The notes below the pieces were generated by a model. It worked only from the letters and a program-made list of their open reading frames with translations, did no database searches and was not told the origin of the DNA. Below, one piece after another: positions 22,052 to 30,856 of a DNA stretch of 64,000 bases. Within the stretch, counting starts at the first letter, position 1, and each line of letters begins with the position of its first letter. Made by a program: the position numbers and the translations under genes. Where the stretch lies: assembly GCF_008639165.1 (NCBI RefSeq), contig NZ_CP029197.1, positions 248,001 to 312,000 on the forward strand, written 5' to 3'. This DNA is from Streptomyces venezuelae ATCC 10712 (GTDB taxonomy: Bacteria; Actinomycetota; Actinomycetes; Streptomycetales; Streptomycetaceae).

Positions 22052-23341
22052 GTGAACTGGCACATCCACGACTACCGCGAGAGCGATCTCGCCGCCGTCG
22101 TCCACCTGATCGACACCACGGCGGAACTGGGCCAGGAGTCCGTGTTCTCGCTGGCCGAGTGCATCGGCGCCCTGACCACCCGCCAGCCGGCCGTGGTCGC
22201 CGTCCACCAGGGCGTACCCATCGGGGCCGCGCTCGCCTGCGTCTCCGGCGAGCGGGCCTGGGTCATGCGGATCGCGATCTCCTCGGCCTGGCGCGGCCGC
22301 GGTCTGGCCAGCGCGCTCCTCGTGGAGCTCGAGCGGCGGCTCGTGGCGGCCCGCGTCGGACGCATCGCGTACGTCCTGCCCGAGGAGGAGCTCCTCGGCG
22401 AAGGCCTGCTCAACGCCGGGTACACCCGTCAGCCCGCCGTCGCGTACTTCGAGAAGGTGGAGCCGCTGCACGGTCCCGCCGCCGGGCTCCTCGACGACCT
22501 CGGCGGCCGGCTGCTCCCCGGCGACCTGTGGGCCAAGGTCGCCGGAATGGAGCGGGAGAAGGATCTGATCGAGCGCCGGGTGGTGCTGCCGCTCGCGGAG
22601 CCGGAGCGGGCCGGGCGGCACGGGGTGCGACCGCCGCGCGCGGTCTGCCTGTTCGGTCCGCCGGGCACCGGGAAGACCACGTTCGCGCGCGGCATCGCCT
22701 CCCGCCTGGGCTGGCCCTTCGTGGAGATCCTGCCGTCCCGGCTGGCCGACGAGGGGAACCTCGCCGCCGCCCTGCGGTCGGCGTTCGCCCGGATCGCCGA
22801 GCTGGACCGGGTGCTCGTCTTCATCGACGAGGTCGAGGAGATCGCGCCGGTGCGTTCGGAGCCCGCGCAGCCCGGTGGCATGCACGGGGTCACGAACGAA
22901 CTGCTCAAGCTGATACCGGGTTTCCGGGAGCGGGACGAGCGGCTGCTGGTCTGCGCGACCAACTCGATCCGTTCCCTGGACCCGGCGTTCCTGCGCCCTG
23001 GCCGTTTCGACTACCTCATCCCGATCGGTACGCCGGACAAGGCCGCGCGGGCGGCGATCTGGTCCCGGTACACCGACGGCAGGGCGGACGTCGACATCGA
23101 CGAACTGGTCCTGGCGAGCGACCTGTTCACCCCCGCCGACATCGAGCACGCGGCCCGGATCGCGGCCCAGGCGTCCTTCGAGCGGGACCTGCTCGCCGTC
23201 GCCGGCCGGGGCGGCGACGCTCCGGTGCCGGGGGCGAGCACCGCGGACTATCTGGCGGCCATCGCGGAGTGCAGGCCGACCGTGACCCCGGCGATGGTCG
23301 AGCAGTTCGCCTCGGACATCACCACGCACGCCCGGACCTGA
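22052..23341 (+). CDS. GNAT acetyltransferase - AAA+ ATPase fusion protein
   Basis: The 429-aa protein joins two domains. Residues ~1-140 are a GNAT-like acetyltransferase with the acetyl-CoA loop Ala-Trp-Arg-Gly-Arg-Gly-Leu-Ala (79-86). Residues ~165-425 are an AAA+ ATPase with Walker A GPPGTGKTT (202-210), Walker B VLVFIDE (254-260), a sensor Asn in Cys-Ala-Thr-Asn-Ser, and an Arg-Pro-Gly-Arg-Phe segment that supplies the arginine finger. The AAA+ part resembles the FtsH/proteasome-ATPase type. GTG 22052 is chosen because the GNAT fold begins there and GAGGGG precedes it. I recall this fusion as common in Streptomyces, but I know no assigned role. It overlaps the convergent kinase gene by 23 bp. 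Confidence 0.88.
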   Translation: MNWHIHDYRESDLAAVVHLIDTTAELGQESVFSLAECIGALTTRQPAVVAVHQGVPIGAALACVSGERAWVMRIAISSAWRGRGLASALLVELERRLVAARVGRIAYVLPEEELLGEGLLNAGYTRQPAVAYFEKVEPLHGPAAGLLDDLGGRLLPGDLWAKVAGMEREKDLIERRVVLPLAEPERAGRHGVRPPRAVCLFGPPGTGKTTFARGIASRLGWPFVEILPSRLADEGNLAAALRSAFARIAELDRVLVFIDEVEEIAPVRSEPAQPGGMHGVTNELLKLIPGFRERDERLLVCATNSIRSLDPAFLRPGRFDYLIPIGTPDKAARAAIWSRYTDGRADVDIDELVLASDLFTPADIEHAARIAAQASFERDLLAVAGRGGDAPVPGASTADYLAAIAECRPTVTPAMVEQFASDITTHART

Positions 23342-24260
23342 GAGCGGCGAACCGCTCCAGGGCGGCGTCCAGTTCGGCCCGGTCGGGCGGCTGGGCGCCG
23401 GCCCGGGAGACGGTGACGGCCGCGGCCGCCGCGGCCACCCGCAGCAGCTCGGCGAGGTCCCCGGCACCGAGCGCGCCCAGGGCGTCCCGACCGCGTCCGA
23501 CGAGCGCGTCGAGGGCGGCGGACATGAAGGAGTCACCCGCGCCGACGGTGTCGACGACGGTGACCCGGGGCGCGTCGGCGGCGACCGTGTGGTCGCGGGT
23601 GAAGGCGAGCGCGCCCTGGGCGCCCCGGGTGACGAGGACGACGGCGGGGCCGAGGGAGAGCCAGCGGGCGGCGACCGCGTTCGGCTCCTCGCCCGGGTAC
23701 AGCCAGGCCAGGTCCTCGTCGCTCGCCTTGACCAGGTCGCTGAGGCCGACACAGCGCTCGACCCGGGTGACGGCCGGACCGTGCTCCCCCATCAGGGCGG
23801 GCCGCACGTTGGGGTCGTAGCTGACGGTGGCCCGGTCCCGGAGCCGTTCGGTCTCGGCGAGGACGGCGGCCGCGCCGGGTGCGGTGACGGCGGCGATCGA
23901 GCCGATGTGCACATGGCCGGGCGCCAGGTCGGCCGGCGCCCCGCCGGTCAGCGTCCAGGCGATGTCGAAGGTGTACGAGGCGTGGCCGCGCGCGTCGAGA
24001 CCGACGACCGCGGAGGGGGTGCGTACCGGCGGGTCGACGACCTCCACCCGTACGCCCGCGCCCTGGAGATGGGCCTCGATGAGCCGTCCGGTGGGGTCGT
24101 CGGCGAGCTGGGTGAGGAGGGTGACCGGCCGGCCGAGTCGGCCGAGACCGTAGGCCACGTTGGCGGGGCTGCCGCCGGGGTGGACGCGGTCGGCGTCGCC
24201 GGATCCGGCCGGGGCGCGCACGATGTCGGCGACGCACTCGCCGATCACCAGGAAGGACAT
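23319..24260 (-). CDS. PfkB-family carbohydrate kinase (fructokinase-like)
   Basis: The 313-aa ribokinase-fold protein has the PfkB N-terminal signature His-Pro-Gly-Gly-Ser-Pro-Ala-Asn-Val-Ala-Tyr-Gly-Leu-Gly-Arg-Leu (~residues 27-42) and the C-terminal DTVGAGDSF motif (~240) with the catalytic Asp. Such kinases phosphorylate fructose, other sugars or nucleosides using ATP in the cytoplasm. The sequence between them matches the fructokinase branch best from memory. Its last codons overlap the end of the GNAT-AAA+ gene tail to tail, so the two transcripts are partly antisense. No sugar transporter is adjacent. Confidence 0.87.
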   Translation of the reverse strand: MSFLVIGECVADIVRAPAGSGDADRVHPGGSPANVAYGLGRLGRPVTLLTQLADDPTGRLIEAHLQGAGVRVEVVDPPVRTPSAVVGLDARGHASYTFDIAWTLTGGAPADLAPGHVHIGSIAAVTAPGAAAVLAETERLRDRATVSYDPNVRPALMGEHGPAVTRVERCVGLSDLVKASDEDLAWLYPGEEPNAVAARWLSLGPAVVLVTRGAQGALAFTRDHTVAADAPRVTVVDTVGAGDSFMSAALDALVGRGRDALGALGAGDLAELLRVAAAAAAVTVSRAGAQPPDRAELDAALERFAALRSGRAW

Positions 24261-24433
24261 GGGGCAGAGCTCCTCGGATCGGGTGTCCCGGTGGACGATC
24301 CGCAGATCGTACGCGGCCCGTGCGGGCCGACTCCGGCCGCTCCCCCGGCGGTGTCCCTATCCTGGGGCGCGAGCGCTCCGGGCGACGCCCGGACCGTACG
24401 ACCGACGACGACCGACGACAGGGGGCCGCTCCG

Positions 24434-25012
24434 GTGGAGCAGTACGAGGGACTCGACTTGATGACCTTCACGGAGACCGCGGAGCTGGAGGCGTGGCTGG
24501 AGGAGCACCATGCCGACCGGCCGGGGGTCTGGCTGCGGATCGCCAAGAAGGGCAAGGGCGGCGCGTCGCTGACGAATCCCGAGATCCTCGACTGCATGCT
24601 CTGCTTCGGCTGGATCGACGGGCAGCGCAAGGGCGGCGACGAGGCCTACTACCACCAGAAATACACCCCGAGGCGCTCGCGCAGCCTCTGGTCCCAGGTG
24701 AACGTCCGCAAGGTCGCGGTGCTCACCGAGGCGGGGCGGATGCGGGAGCCGGGTCTCGCCGAGGTGCGGGCCGCGCAGGCGGACGGCCGGTGGGAATCCG
24801 CGTACCCCTCCCAGGCGGAGGCCACCGTGCCGGACGACCTCGCGGCGGCGCTGGCCGCCGACGAAGCCGCCCGAGCCGGCTACGAGACGCTCGGGAAGAC
24901 CGACCAGTACCTGATCATCATGCGGCTGTGGCAGGCGCGCACCGCGAAGGGCCGCGCGCAGCGGCTGGAGCGGACGATCGCGAAGCTGGCGGCGGGCGAG
25001 AAGCCCGCGTGA
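24434..25012 (+). CDS. YdeI/OmpD-associated family protein
   Basis: The 192-aa protein shows the family pattern Phe-x-x-x-x-Glu-Leu-Glu-Ala-Trp-Leu-Glu-Glu-His-His, then Leu-Thr-Asn-Pro-Glu-Ile-Leu-Asp-x-x-Leu-Cys-Phe-Gly-Trp-Ile-Asp-Gly and Tyr-Thr-Pro-Arg-Arg-x-x-Ser-x-Trp-Ser. The C-terminus is a basic helix ending Lys-Leu-Ala-Ala-Gly-Glu-Lys-Pro. YdeI-like proteins are linked to antimicrobial-peptide resistance in enterics, but the biochemical role is unknown. GTG 24434 has GGGGG upstream; ATG 24461 is a shorter alternative. Confidence 0.85.
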   Translation: MEQYEGLDLMTFTETAELEAWLEEHHADRPGVWLRIAKKGKGGASLTNPEILDCMLCFGWIDGQRKGGDEAYYHQKYTPRRSRSLWSQVNVRKVAVLTEAGRMREPGLAEVRAAQADGRWESAYPSQAEATVPDDLAAALAADEAARAGYETLGKTDQYLIIMRLWQARTAKGRAQRLERTIAKLAAGEKPA

Positions 25013-25031
25013 GCCGCGGGCGGCCGGCGGG

Positions 25032-25553
25032 TCAGCGGCTGCGGCGGTAGAGGACCTGGTGGGCGTCGTACTCGACGAACGAGGAGACGTGCGTCATGCC
25101 GACGGCCTCCAGGAGCCGCCGGGAGCGGTGGTTCGCCTCCTGGGTCAGGGCGACCACGCTGGGGGTGCCGGCGAGCGTCGCCTCGACGACCGCGGCGACC
25201 GCCTCGCGGGCGTAGCCGTGGCCCCAGTGCTCGGGCAGGAACTGGTACGAGACCTCCGTCTCCCCCTCCCGCGCCTCCGGTTCCACCGTCACGATGCCGA
25301 GCAGTACGCCGTCGGCCGCCCGCACCACGGCGTGCACACCGGGCGCGCCGACGACCCGCCGCTGCCGGATCCGGACGACCTGCTCGGCGACCGGCCCGCC
25401 CAGATGGTGCCTGACCTGAGGGTCCGTCCACAGCCGGGTGATCGCCGGCACGTCGGCCTGGCGTACGGGGCGCAGCAGGAGCCGCTCCGTGGCGACGGAA
25501 GCGGCTCGCGGTGTCGGGGCCGAGATCGGCGAGTTGGCCATACCTCCGATCAT
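25032..25553 (-). CDS. GNAT acetyltransferase (RimJ/RimL type)
   Basis: The ~173-aa protein starts its fold at Thr-Glu-Arg-Leu-Leu-Leu-Arg-Pro-Val, the RimJ/RimL-type opening. It has the acetyl-CoA loop as Trp-Gly-His-Gly-Tyr-Ala-Arg-Glu-Ala and the Asn-His-Arg-Ser-Arg-Arg-Leu-Leu-Glu-Ala-Val-Gly-Met helix that closes the site. It would acetylate an amino group on a protein N-terminus or small molecule. Two starts are possible: ATG 25553 and ATG 25541; the GGAGG before the latter is too close to be ideal. It converges on the YdeI-like gene. Confidence 0.87.
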   Translation of the reverse strand: MIGGMANSPISAPTPRAASVATERLLLRPVRQADVPAITRLWTDPQVRHHLGGPVAEQVVRIRQRRVVGAPGVHAVVRAADGVLLGIVTVEPEAREGETEVSYQFLPEHWGHGYAREAVAAVVEATLAGTPSVVALTQEANHRSRRLLEAVGMTHVSSFVEYDAHQVLYRRSR

Positions 25554-25661
25554 CTCAGCCCCGCCCGGGTCGTCCGTCACGCGGCCTAGGGCAAGGGGCG
25601 GACGCGGGCACGGCCCCGAGGCCGAGGCGCGGTCGGGTGCGGGGGCGGCAGGGTGGAGCTC

Positions 25662-26354
25662 ATGCGTATCGGAATTCTCGGAACAGGAAATGTGGGACAG
25701 GCACTCGCGTCGGCGTGGGCGCGGGCCGGCCATGACGTGGTCGTCGGATCACGCCGGCCGGACGACCCGGAACGGCTCACCGAGCTCAAGGAACTCATCA
25801 CGTCGGGATTACGGGTCGAGGGCTGCGCGGCGGCCGCGGCGCACGCCGAGGTACTGGTGAACGCCACGCCGGGCACGGCCTCCGTGGAGTTGCTGCGCAC
25901 GATCGGCGCCCCGGCGCTCGCCGGGAAGATCGTTCTGGACGTCGGGGTCGGCTTCCTGGAGGACGGCTCGCTCTCGCACCCGGACGTCAGTCTCGGCGAG
26001 GAGATCCAGCGGGCCTTCCCGGAGACCCGGGTGGTGAAGACGCTGTGCACCATCGACCGGAAGGTGATGGTCGCGCCGGAGTCCCTGGAGGGTCCGGCCA
26101 CGGTCTTCCTCTCGGGTGAGGACGCGGAGGCCAAGACGGTGGTGCGCGGTCTGGTCACCGATCTCGGCTGGGCCGACGACGCGCTCCTCGACCTCGGCGG
26201 CATCGGCACCGCGCGGGGCCAGGAGCACTTCGCCCTGCTCTTCATGGGCATCGCGACGGCCACCGGCACCTACGAGTTCGGCATCCGGGTCGTCCTCCCC
26301 GACACGGCCGGGACCGGCTCCCAGGGGCTGCCTCACGGACAGGGCGCCCCCTAG
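25662..26354 (+). CDS. NADPH-dependent F420 reductase-like protein
   Basis: The 230-aa protein opens with the Rossmann nucleotide-binding motif MRIGILGTGNVGQALA, then Gly-Ser-Arg-Arg after strand 2, as in F420H2:NADP+ oxidoreductases, where these residues read the 2'-phosphate of NADP. Other members of this family are simple NADP-binding proteins, so F420 use is not proven. ATG 25662 follows a GGTGGAG site; GTG 25653 is in frame nine bases upstream. The end overlaps the stop of the convergent PLP gene by four bases. A paralogue lies at 49693-50358. Confidence 0.82.
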   Translation: MRIGILGTGNVGQALASAWARAGHDVVVGSRRPDDPERLTELKELITSGLRVEGCAAAAAHAEVLVNATPGTASVELLRTIGAPALAGKIVLDVGVGFLEDGSLSHPDVSLGEEIQRAFPETRVVKTLCTIDRKVMVAPESLEGPATVFLSGEDAEAKTVVRGLVTDLGWADDALLDLGGIGTARGQEHFALLFMGIATATGTYEFGIRVVLPDTAGTGSQGLPHGQGAP

Positions 26355-27543
26355 GGCCGCGTCAGGGCGGCCTCGATGGCCGTCCAGTCCGGGGGCGTCG
26401 GTGCGTGGGTCTCCCGTGCCGTGCCGATGTCCTTGTAGCCGCTGGAGGTGACCACGCACACGACCGGCCCGTCGTCGTCGTGCGGACCGTGGGCGCGCAG
26501 GCCGGCGAGGCCGGCGGCCGCCGAGGTCTCGCACCAGAGGCCCTGGGCCGCCAATTCCGCTCGCGCCGCAGTCATCTGATTATCCGTCACCTTCCTTGCC
26601 GCCCCGCCGGTGTCCCGGACGGCGAGGACGCCGCGGTAGCCGCTGATCTCGCAGTCGATGGCGTACGCGGTGGTCGGGGTCACGGGGACCCGGGCGACGG
26701 GGCGGCCGGTGCGGAGTGCTTCGGTGAGGGCGCCGGCCGCCGCGGGCTCGGTGGCGTACATCCGGGGCACGGAGCCGGTGACCCCGAGCCGGGCGAGCTC
26801 CTGGAAGCCCTTGGCCACGCCGAAGAGCAACTCGCCGTATCCGGTGGGGAGATGGACGGCCGCGGGTGCGCGGCCGAGACCGAGGGCGATCTCGTAGGCG
26901 AGGGTCTTGTACCCCTCGGGGCCGAAGGGGTGCCCGGTGTGGGCGGTGTCCGTGACGCTGCTGACGCTCTGGAAGCCGAGTTCGTCCACGATGCGGCGCA
27001 TCAGGGGCCGCACCGAGGCGACCGGAACGGTCAGCACCGTCGCCCCGTACGCCCGGAGGTGGGAGGCGACCGCGGGTGGTGCGTCCGGGGAGGTGAAGAC
27101 CGCGCAGGGCAGTCCGGCGCGGGCCGCGTAGGCGGCGGCCGCCGCGCCGTGGTTGCCGGAGGAGGAGACGACGACGCCCCGCGCGCCCGAGGCGACGGCG
27201 GCGCTGACGGCGACCCGGTTGAGCCGGTCCTTGTGGCTCCAGGTGGGGTTGCGGGACTCGTCCTTGATCCAGACGCCGTCGGGCAGTTCGACCAGCGGGG
27301 TGTTGCCCTCGCCGAGGCCGGGCGCGGCCAGCGGCGGGAGCAGCGGGGCCCACCGTTCGAGGCCGTGGGCGGCGGGGCGGTGAACAGGTCGGCGGGGACC
27401 TCGTCGTAGGCGTAGTCGATGTCGAGGGGGTACGCGACCTCCTCGGTGGAGGTGACCGGGCAGCCGCGGGTGAGCGGGGGCCAGAGCGGATGGCGTACCG
27501 ACGGGTCGGCGAGCGAACGCTGGGCGGTGGCGAGCGAGGTCAC
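26351..27543 (-). pseudogene. PLP-dependent lyase/threonine synthase-like gene with a 1-nt frameshift
   Basis: Translation from GTG 27543 (AAAGGA upstream) gives ~58 sensible residues ending Asp-Leu-Phe-Thr-Ala-Pro-Pro. The rest of the enzyme continues in the -1-shifted frame from about 27375 down to 26351. The long second part has the PLP lysine motif Asn-Pro-Thr-Trp-Ser-His-Lys-Asp-Arg, the SSSGNHGAAAAAYA phosphate loop and a C-terminal Ser-Gly-Tyr-Lys-Asp, as in threonine synthase or diaminopropionate ammonia-lyase relatives. One missing base in the run read as GCCCCGCCGCCC on the coding strand explains the break. It may be a true frameshift or a sequencing error in a GC run. Intact, the product would be ~396 aa. 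Confidence 0.8.
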
Positions 27544-27576
27544 GCGGGTTCCTTTCGGGGGCGGCGGACGCGGGGC

Positions 27577-29094
27577 TCAGCCGGCCATGCGTCGCGTGAG
27601 GGCGGCGAGGGCTCCGGCCTGGCGGCCGGGGACCCGCTGCCGCAGGGCGACGAGGGGGGCGCCGAGGGCGCGGGCCCGTTCCCGGTCGCCGATCTGTTCC
27701 CACTGGTGGTGTGCCCGGTCGACGGCCCCCTCGACGTCGGGGTCGTCGGCCGGCTGCCGCAGGGCGAGCCGGGCCTCGGCGGCGGAGAGCCACAGTTCGC
27801 AGCTGCGGGCGGGGTCGCCGGCGAGACGGGCGAGGTCGGCCCGCACCTCGGTCCAGTGGACGGCCTCCGCCGACCGGGGTCCGTGGCGGCGGAGCGCCTC
27901 GCGCTCCCAGGCCGCGGCGACCGACGCCGCCTCCCCGTGCCGTCCGGCCATCGCGGCGGCCAGGATCGCGGGGTGCGGGTCCTGCTCCGGGGCCGGCGCG
28001 GTAGCGGGAGCGGGTGCCAGCAGGAGCGCTTCGGGTGCGGCCGCGGCGGCGTGCGCGGCGGCCTCGGCGTGGAGGGTCGCGTGGGGCAGCCGGGCGCCGG
28101 AGCGCCAGAGTTCAGCCCAGGATCTGAGGTACCCGGGGGTCATGGGCTCGCCCCGTCGCGGGGCGGGGGCGACCCGTCCGTAGAGGAGCGGTCCCGGTCC
28201 GAGGTGGAGCAGGTCGGGTGTGGTGCGCAGGCGTTCCCAGACGGCGGGGTCGGCGGCGAGGTCGGCGACGACGGTGGTGGTGCCGGGGGTGCGGGCGCCG
28301 AGTTCGCCGGCCAGCCAGTGCCAGGGCAGTGCGGTGTAGCGGAGGGTGGCCGGGGTGGTGCGGGCGAGCGCGAGGTGCGGCAGCTGCTGGCGGCGGTCGA
28401 GGTGGAGCTGGCCCGCGAGGCAGAGGACCAGGGGGCCGGGGCCGGCCGCCGCGGCGCGGAGCCGGGTGAGGACGGTCTGCGGGTCGAGGGGGTCGGCGAG
28501 TTCGACGACGGTGGCGGTGGGGGTGCCGGTGAGGACCCCGGGCGGTACGGCGGCGAGGGCGGGCAGTACGGAGGCGGCGTCCATGGCCCGCCCGCGCCCG
28601 GCGGGCGCGGCGGCGAGCAGCACGGCGGTACCGGTGACGGCGGGGGCGGCAGGGGTGGCGGTGGGTCCGGTGGTGCCCGTGGGGCCGACGACGACGGAGC
28701 CGGCGGCGGCCACGGGGCCGTTGCCGTGCACGGCCGGGGAGTTGTTGCCATACGCGGTCGGAGACCCGTTGCCGTGCACGGCCGGAGAGCCGTTGCCGTG
28801 CACGGCCGGGGAGTTGTTGCCATACGCGGTCGGAGACCCGTTGCCGTGCACGGCCGAGGACCCGTTGCTGTGCGCGGCCGGGGAGCCGTTGCCGTGCGCG
28901 GCCGTGGACCCGTTGCCGTGCGCGGCCGTGGACCCGTTGCCGTGCGCGGCCGGGGAGCCGGTTGCCGTGGTGGTCGCGGCAGGTGTCGCGCCGGGGCCCT
29001 TCACCGTCGTGCCTCTCCCCCTCGGACGTGCCTCTCTCGCCGCTTCCGTAACTCCCGTACCAGTGGTCCCGTTGACCCCCGTACGCATGCCCAT
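27577..29094 (-). CDS. large hypothetical protein with an octapeptide-repeat N-terminal region
   Basis: The ~505-aa protein has two parts. Residues ~45-125 consist of eight-residue repeats (Ser-Pro/Thr-Ala-Val/Ala-His/Tyr-Gly-Asn-Gly/Asn), encoded by the 24-bp minisatellite at 28718-28957. From ~residue 150 on comes a soluble Ala/Leu-rich domain with Pro-Leu-Val-Leu-Cys-Leu-Ala-Gly-Gln-Leu and a helical C-terminus that may be TPR-like. The Leu-Asp-Arg-Arg-Gln-Gln segment and Leu-Ala strand pattern loosely recall caspase-like/CHAT domains, but I see no convincing catalytic His-Cys pair. ATG 29094 is chosen (GAGGA upstream); GTG 29118/29121 are alternatives. It lies 33 bp upstream of the PLP gene, likely co-transcribed. 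Confidence 0.65.
   Translation of the reverse strand: MGMRTGVNGTTGTGVTEAAREARPRGRGTTVKGPGATPAATTTATGSPAAHGNGSTAAHGNGSTAAHGNGSPAAHSNGSSAVHGNGSPTAYGNNSPAVHGNGSPAVHGNGSPTAYGNNSPAVHGNGPVAAAGSVVVGPTGTTGPTATPAAPAVTGTAVLLAAAPAGRGRAMDAASVLPALAAVPPGVLTGTPTATVVELADPLDPQTVLTRLRAAAAGPGPLVLCLAGQLHLDRRQQLPHLALARTTPATLRYTALPWHWLAGELGARTPGTTTVVADLAADPAVWERLRTTPDLLHLGPGPLLYGRVAPAPRRGEPMTPGYLRSWAELWRSGARLPHATLHAEAAAHAAAAAPEALLLAPAPATAPAPEQDPHPAILAAAMAGRHGEAASVAAAWEREALRRHGPRSAEAVHWTEVRADLARLAGDPARSCELWLSAAEARLALRQPADDPDVEGAVDRAHHQWEQIGDRERARALGAPLVALRQRVPGRQAGALAALTRRMAG
28718..28957. repeat. coding minisatellite, ten 24-bp units
   Basis: Ten uninterrupted 24-bp units run from 28718 to 28957, followed by a degenerate partial unit. 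Most read CCGTTGCCGTGCACGGCCGG plus four bases. Units 2 and 5 are identical variants (TTGTTGCCATACGCGGTCGG plus GAGAC-like ends), so units 1-3 and 4-6 form a 72-bp higher-order duplication. The period is a multiple of three and keeps the reading frame of the surrounding gene. Confidence 0.92.
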
Positions 29095-29303
29095 CGTGCC
29101 GTTGTCCTCGTCGTTCACCACCCCCGCACCGTAACGCGTCGGGCCCTGGCCGATAATCGCTGGGCCTTTGACATATGCCAGAAGCACCACCGGATCGAGT
29201 GTTGCCAAATCCCTTACGGGCTGTCGCGGGCTGTGCAACAGTCGTATGCGGGCCTCACTTTCCCACCTGGCCTGGCCGTGCCGCGCCTGTATCGGAGTAC
29301 GAC

Positions 29304-30773
29304 ATGCCGTCCCCCCTGTTCGCGGATCGCCCCGCCCAGCAGCCGGAGCCGGGCGCGGTGGACGCGCTGATCTCACAGACCCGTCGCCTGCGCGGCGAGC
29401 TCGTCGCCGTGCGCCGGGAAGCCGTGGTCAACGACGACGACCCCCAGCAGCGCTGGCAGCGCGCCCTCTGCGACCTGGCGGTTCACCAACTCGACGACCT
29501 GGGCGCGCACTTGGGTCAGCTCCGGGCGGGCGCTCCGGAGGAGGTCGCCCCCGAGCCGATCGCCGAGGCCGCTCCCGACACGGCGCTCGCGACCGACCCC
29601 GGCACGGCGTACGGCGAGATCGCCCCGCCGCGCACCGGCTCGCTGCTCTCCCGCGTCGGCAGCGCCGAGTGGAACCTGCTGACCGACGAGGTCAGTTGGT
29701 CCGAAGAACTGTTCCAGATCTTCGGACGCGCGCGCGAGAGCGGCCCCATGTCGCTGGACGAGATGCCCACCATGGTGTTCGCCGAGGACCAGCCCGTGCT
29801 CCAGGGCCTGGTGACCGACTGCCTGATCGACGGGAAGCCGATCGACGGGGAGTTCCGGATCGTCCGGACCGACGGCCGCGTCCGTACGGTGCACATGACC
29901 GGCGAGCCCGTCCTGGACGCCGACGGCTGCACCGCGTCCATGTGGGCCGTGCTCCGCGACGTCAGCGAACTGCGGCGCAGCCAGCGGGCGGTGCGGGAGA
30001 CCCGGGACAGTCTGGAGCGCAGCCGTCACATCGAACTGACCGAGCGGCGGGTCGCGGTCGAGCTCCAGGAAGCGGTGCTCCCCCCGTGGCGCGGTTCGCT
30101 CCGCTTCGCCCACGACGGCCCCGCCCCGCTCGACGTGGCCGCCCACTACCTGCCGGCCGCCAGCACCGGTCTCATCGGCGGCGACTGGTACGACGCCCTC
30201 GCGCTGCCCGACGGGGACGCGCTGCTCACCGTCGGTGATCTGACGGGCCACGGGGTCACCGCGACCTCGTCCATGGCGATGCTCCTCGGCGCCCTGCGCG
30301 GCATGGCGGTGGCCGGTATCCGGCCGGCCGCCCTGATGGGCCACCTCAACCAGCTCCTGGAGACCTCCGCCCAACCCGCGCTCGGCAGTGCGATGTGCTG
30401 CCGCTACGACCCGGTCGCCCAGACACTGACCTGGGCGCAGGCCGGCCACCCCGCCCCGCTGCTGTTCCGCGACGGGACGGGGCACGTCCTCCGGCGGCCC
30501 GAGGGCGTCCTGCTCGGAGCGACGACCGGGGCCGTGTACGGGGAGACCGAGACCCGGCTGGTCCCCGGTGACCTGCTGGTGCTGCACACCGACGGGCTGA
30601 CCCGCGGCAGCGGTCTCGACGACGACAGCGGTACGCGGCGGCTGCTCGCCCTCGGCCACCGGCTGGTGGCGGCGAGGGACGCCCAGGACGGGGTGCGCGC
30701 GCTGATCCAGGAGTTCGGCGAGGAGCTGCGCGAGGACGACGCCTGCGTGATGGTGGTCCGGGTCGGTCGCTGA
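29304..30773 (+). CDS. PAS-domain SpoIIE/RsbU-type serine phosphatase
   Basis: The 489-aa protein has an N-terminal helical part, a PAS fold (~110-230: Trp-Ser-Glu-Glu-Leu-Phe-Gln-Ile-Phe-Gly, then Glu-Phe-Arg-Ile-Val-Arg-Thr-Asp-Gly), and a C-terminal PP2C-like SpoIIE domain. The phosphatase metal residues are visible in GGDWYDA, Val-Gly-Asp-Leu-Thr-Gly-His-Gly, the His-Thr-Asp-Gly-Leu motif and the final Glu-Asp-Asp-Ala-Cys. Such proteins dephosphorylate anti-sigma-factor antagonists in response to a PAS-sensed cue, releasing stress sigma factors. ATG 29304 has GGAG seven bases upstream. No anti-sigma gene is adjacent, so its partner is elsewhere. Confidence 0.9.
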   Translation: MPSPLFADRPAQQPEPGAVDALISQTRRLRGELVAVRREAVVNDDDPQQRWQRALCDLAVHQLDDLGAHLGQLRAGAPEEVAPEPIAEAAPDTALATDPGTAYGEIAPPRTGSLLSRVGSAEWNLLTDEVSWSEELFQIFGRARESGPMSLDEMPTMVFAEDQPVLQGLVTDCLIDGKPIDGEFRIVRTDGRVRTVHMTGEPVLDADGCTASMWAVLRDVSELRRSQRAVRETRDSLERSRHIELTERRVAVELQEAVLPPWRGSLRFAHDGPAPLDVAAHYLPAASTGLIGGDWYDALALPDGDALLTVGDLTGHGVTATSSMAMLLGALRGMAVAGIRPAALMGHLNQLLETSAQPALGSAMCCRYDPVAQTLTWAQAGHPAPLLFRDGTGHVLRRPEGVLLGATTGAVYGETETRLVPGDLLVLHTDGLTRGSGLDDDSGTRRLLALGHRLVAARDAQDGVRALIQEFGEELREDDACVMVVRVGR

Positions 30774-30856
30774 CCGGCCCGGCGGGGAGGGGCCCCCGGC
30801 CGCGTCGCCCCGGCCGCCTTGTCCCGTCCGCCTCGCCCCTCTCCGTACCCGCCGCC

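Noticed and set aside
28718..28957. A CRISPR-like array.
   Set aside because: The 24-bp units are contiguous, with no spacers, and lie in frame inside a protein gene; no cas genes are present.
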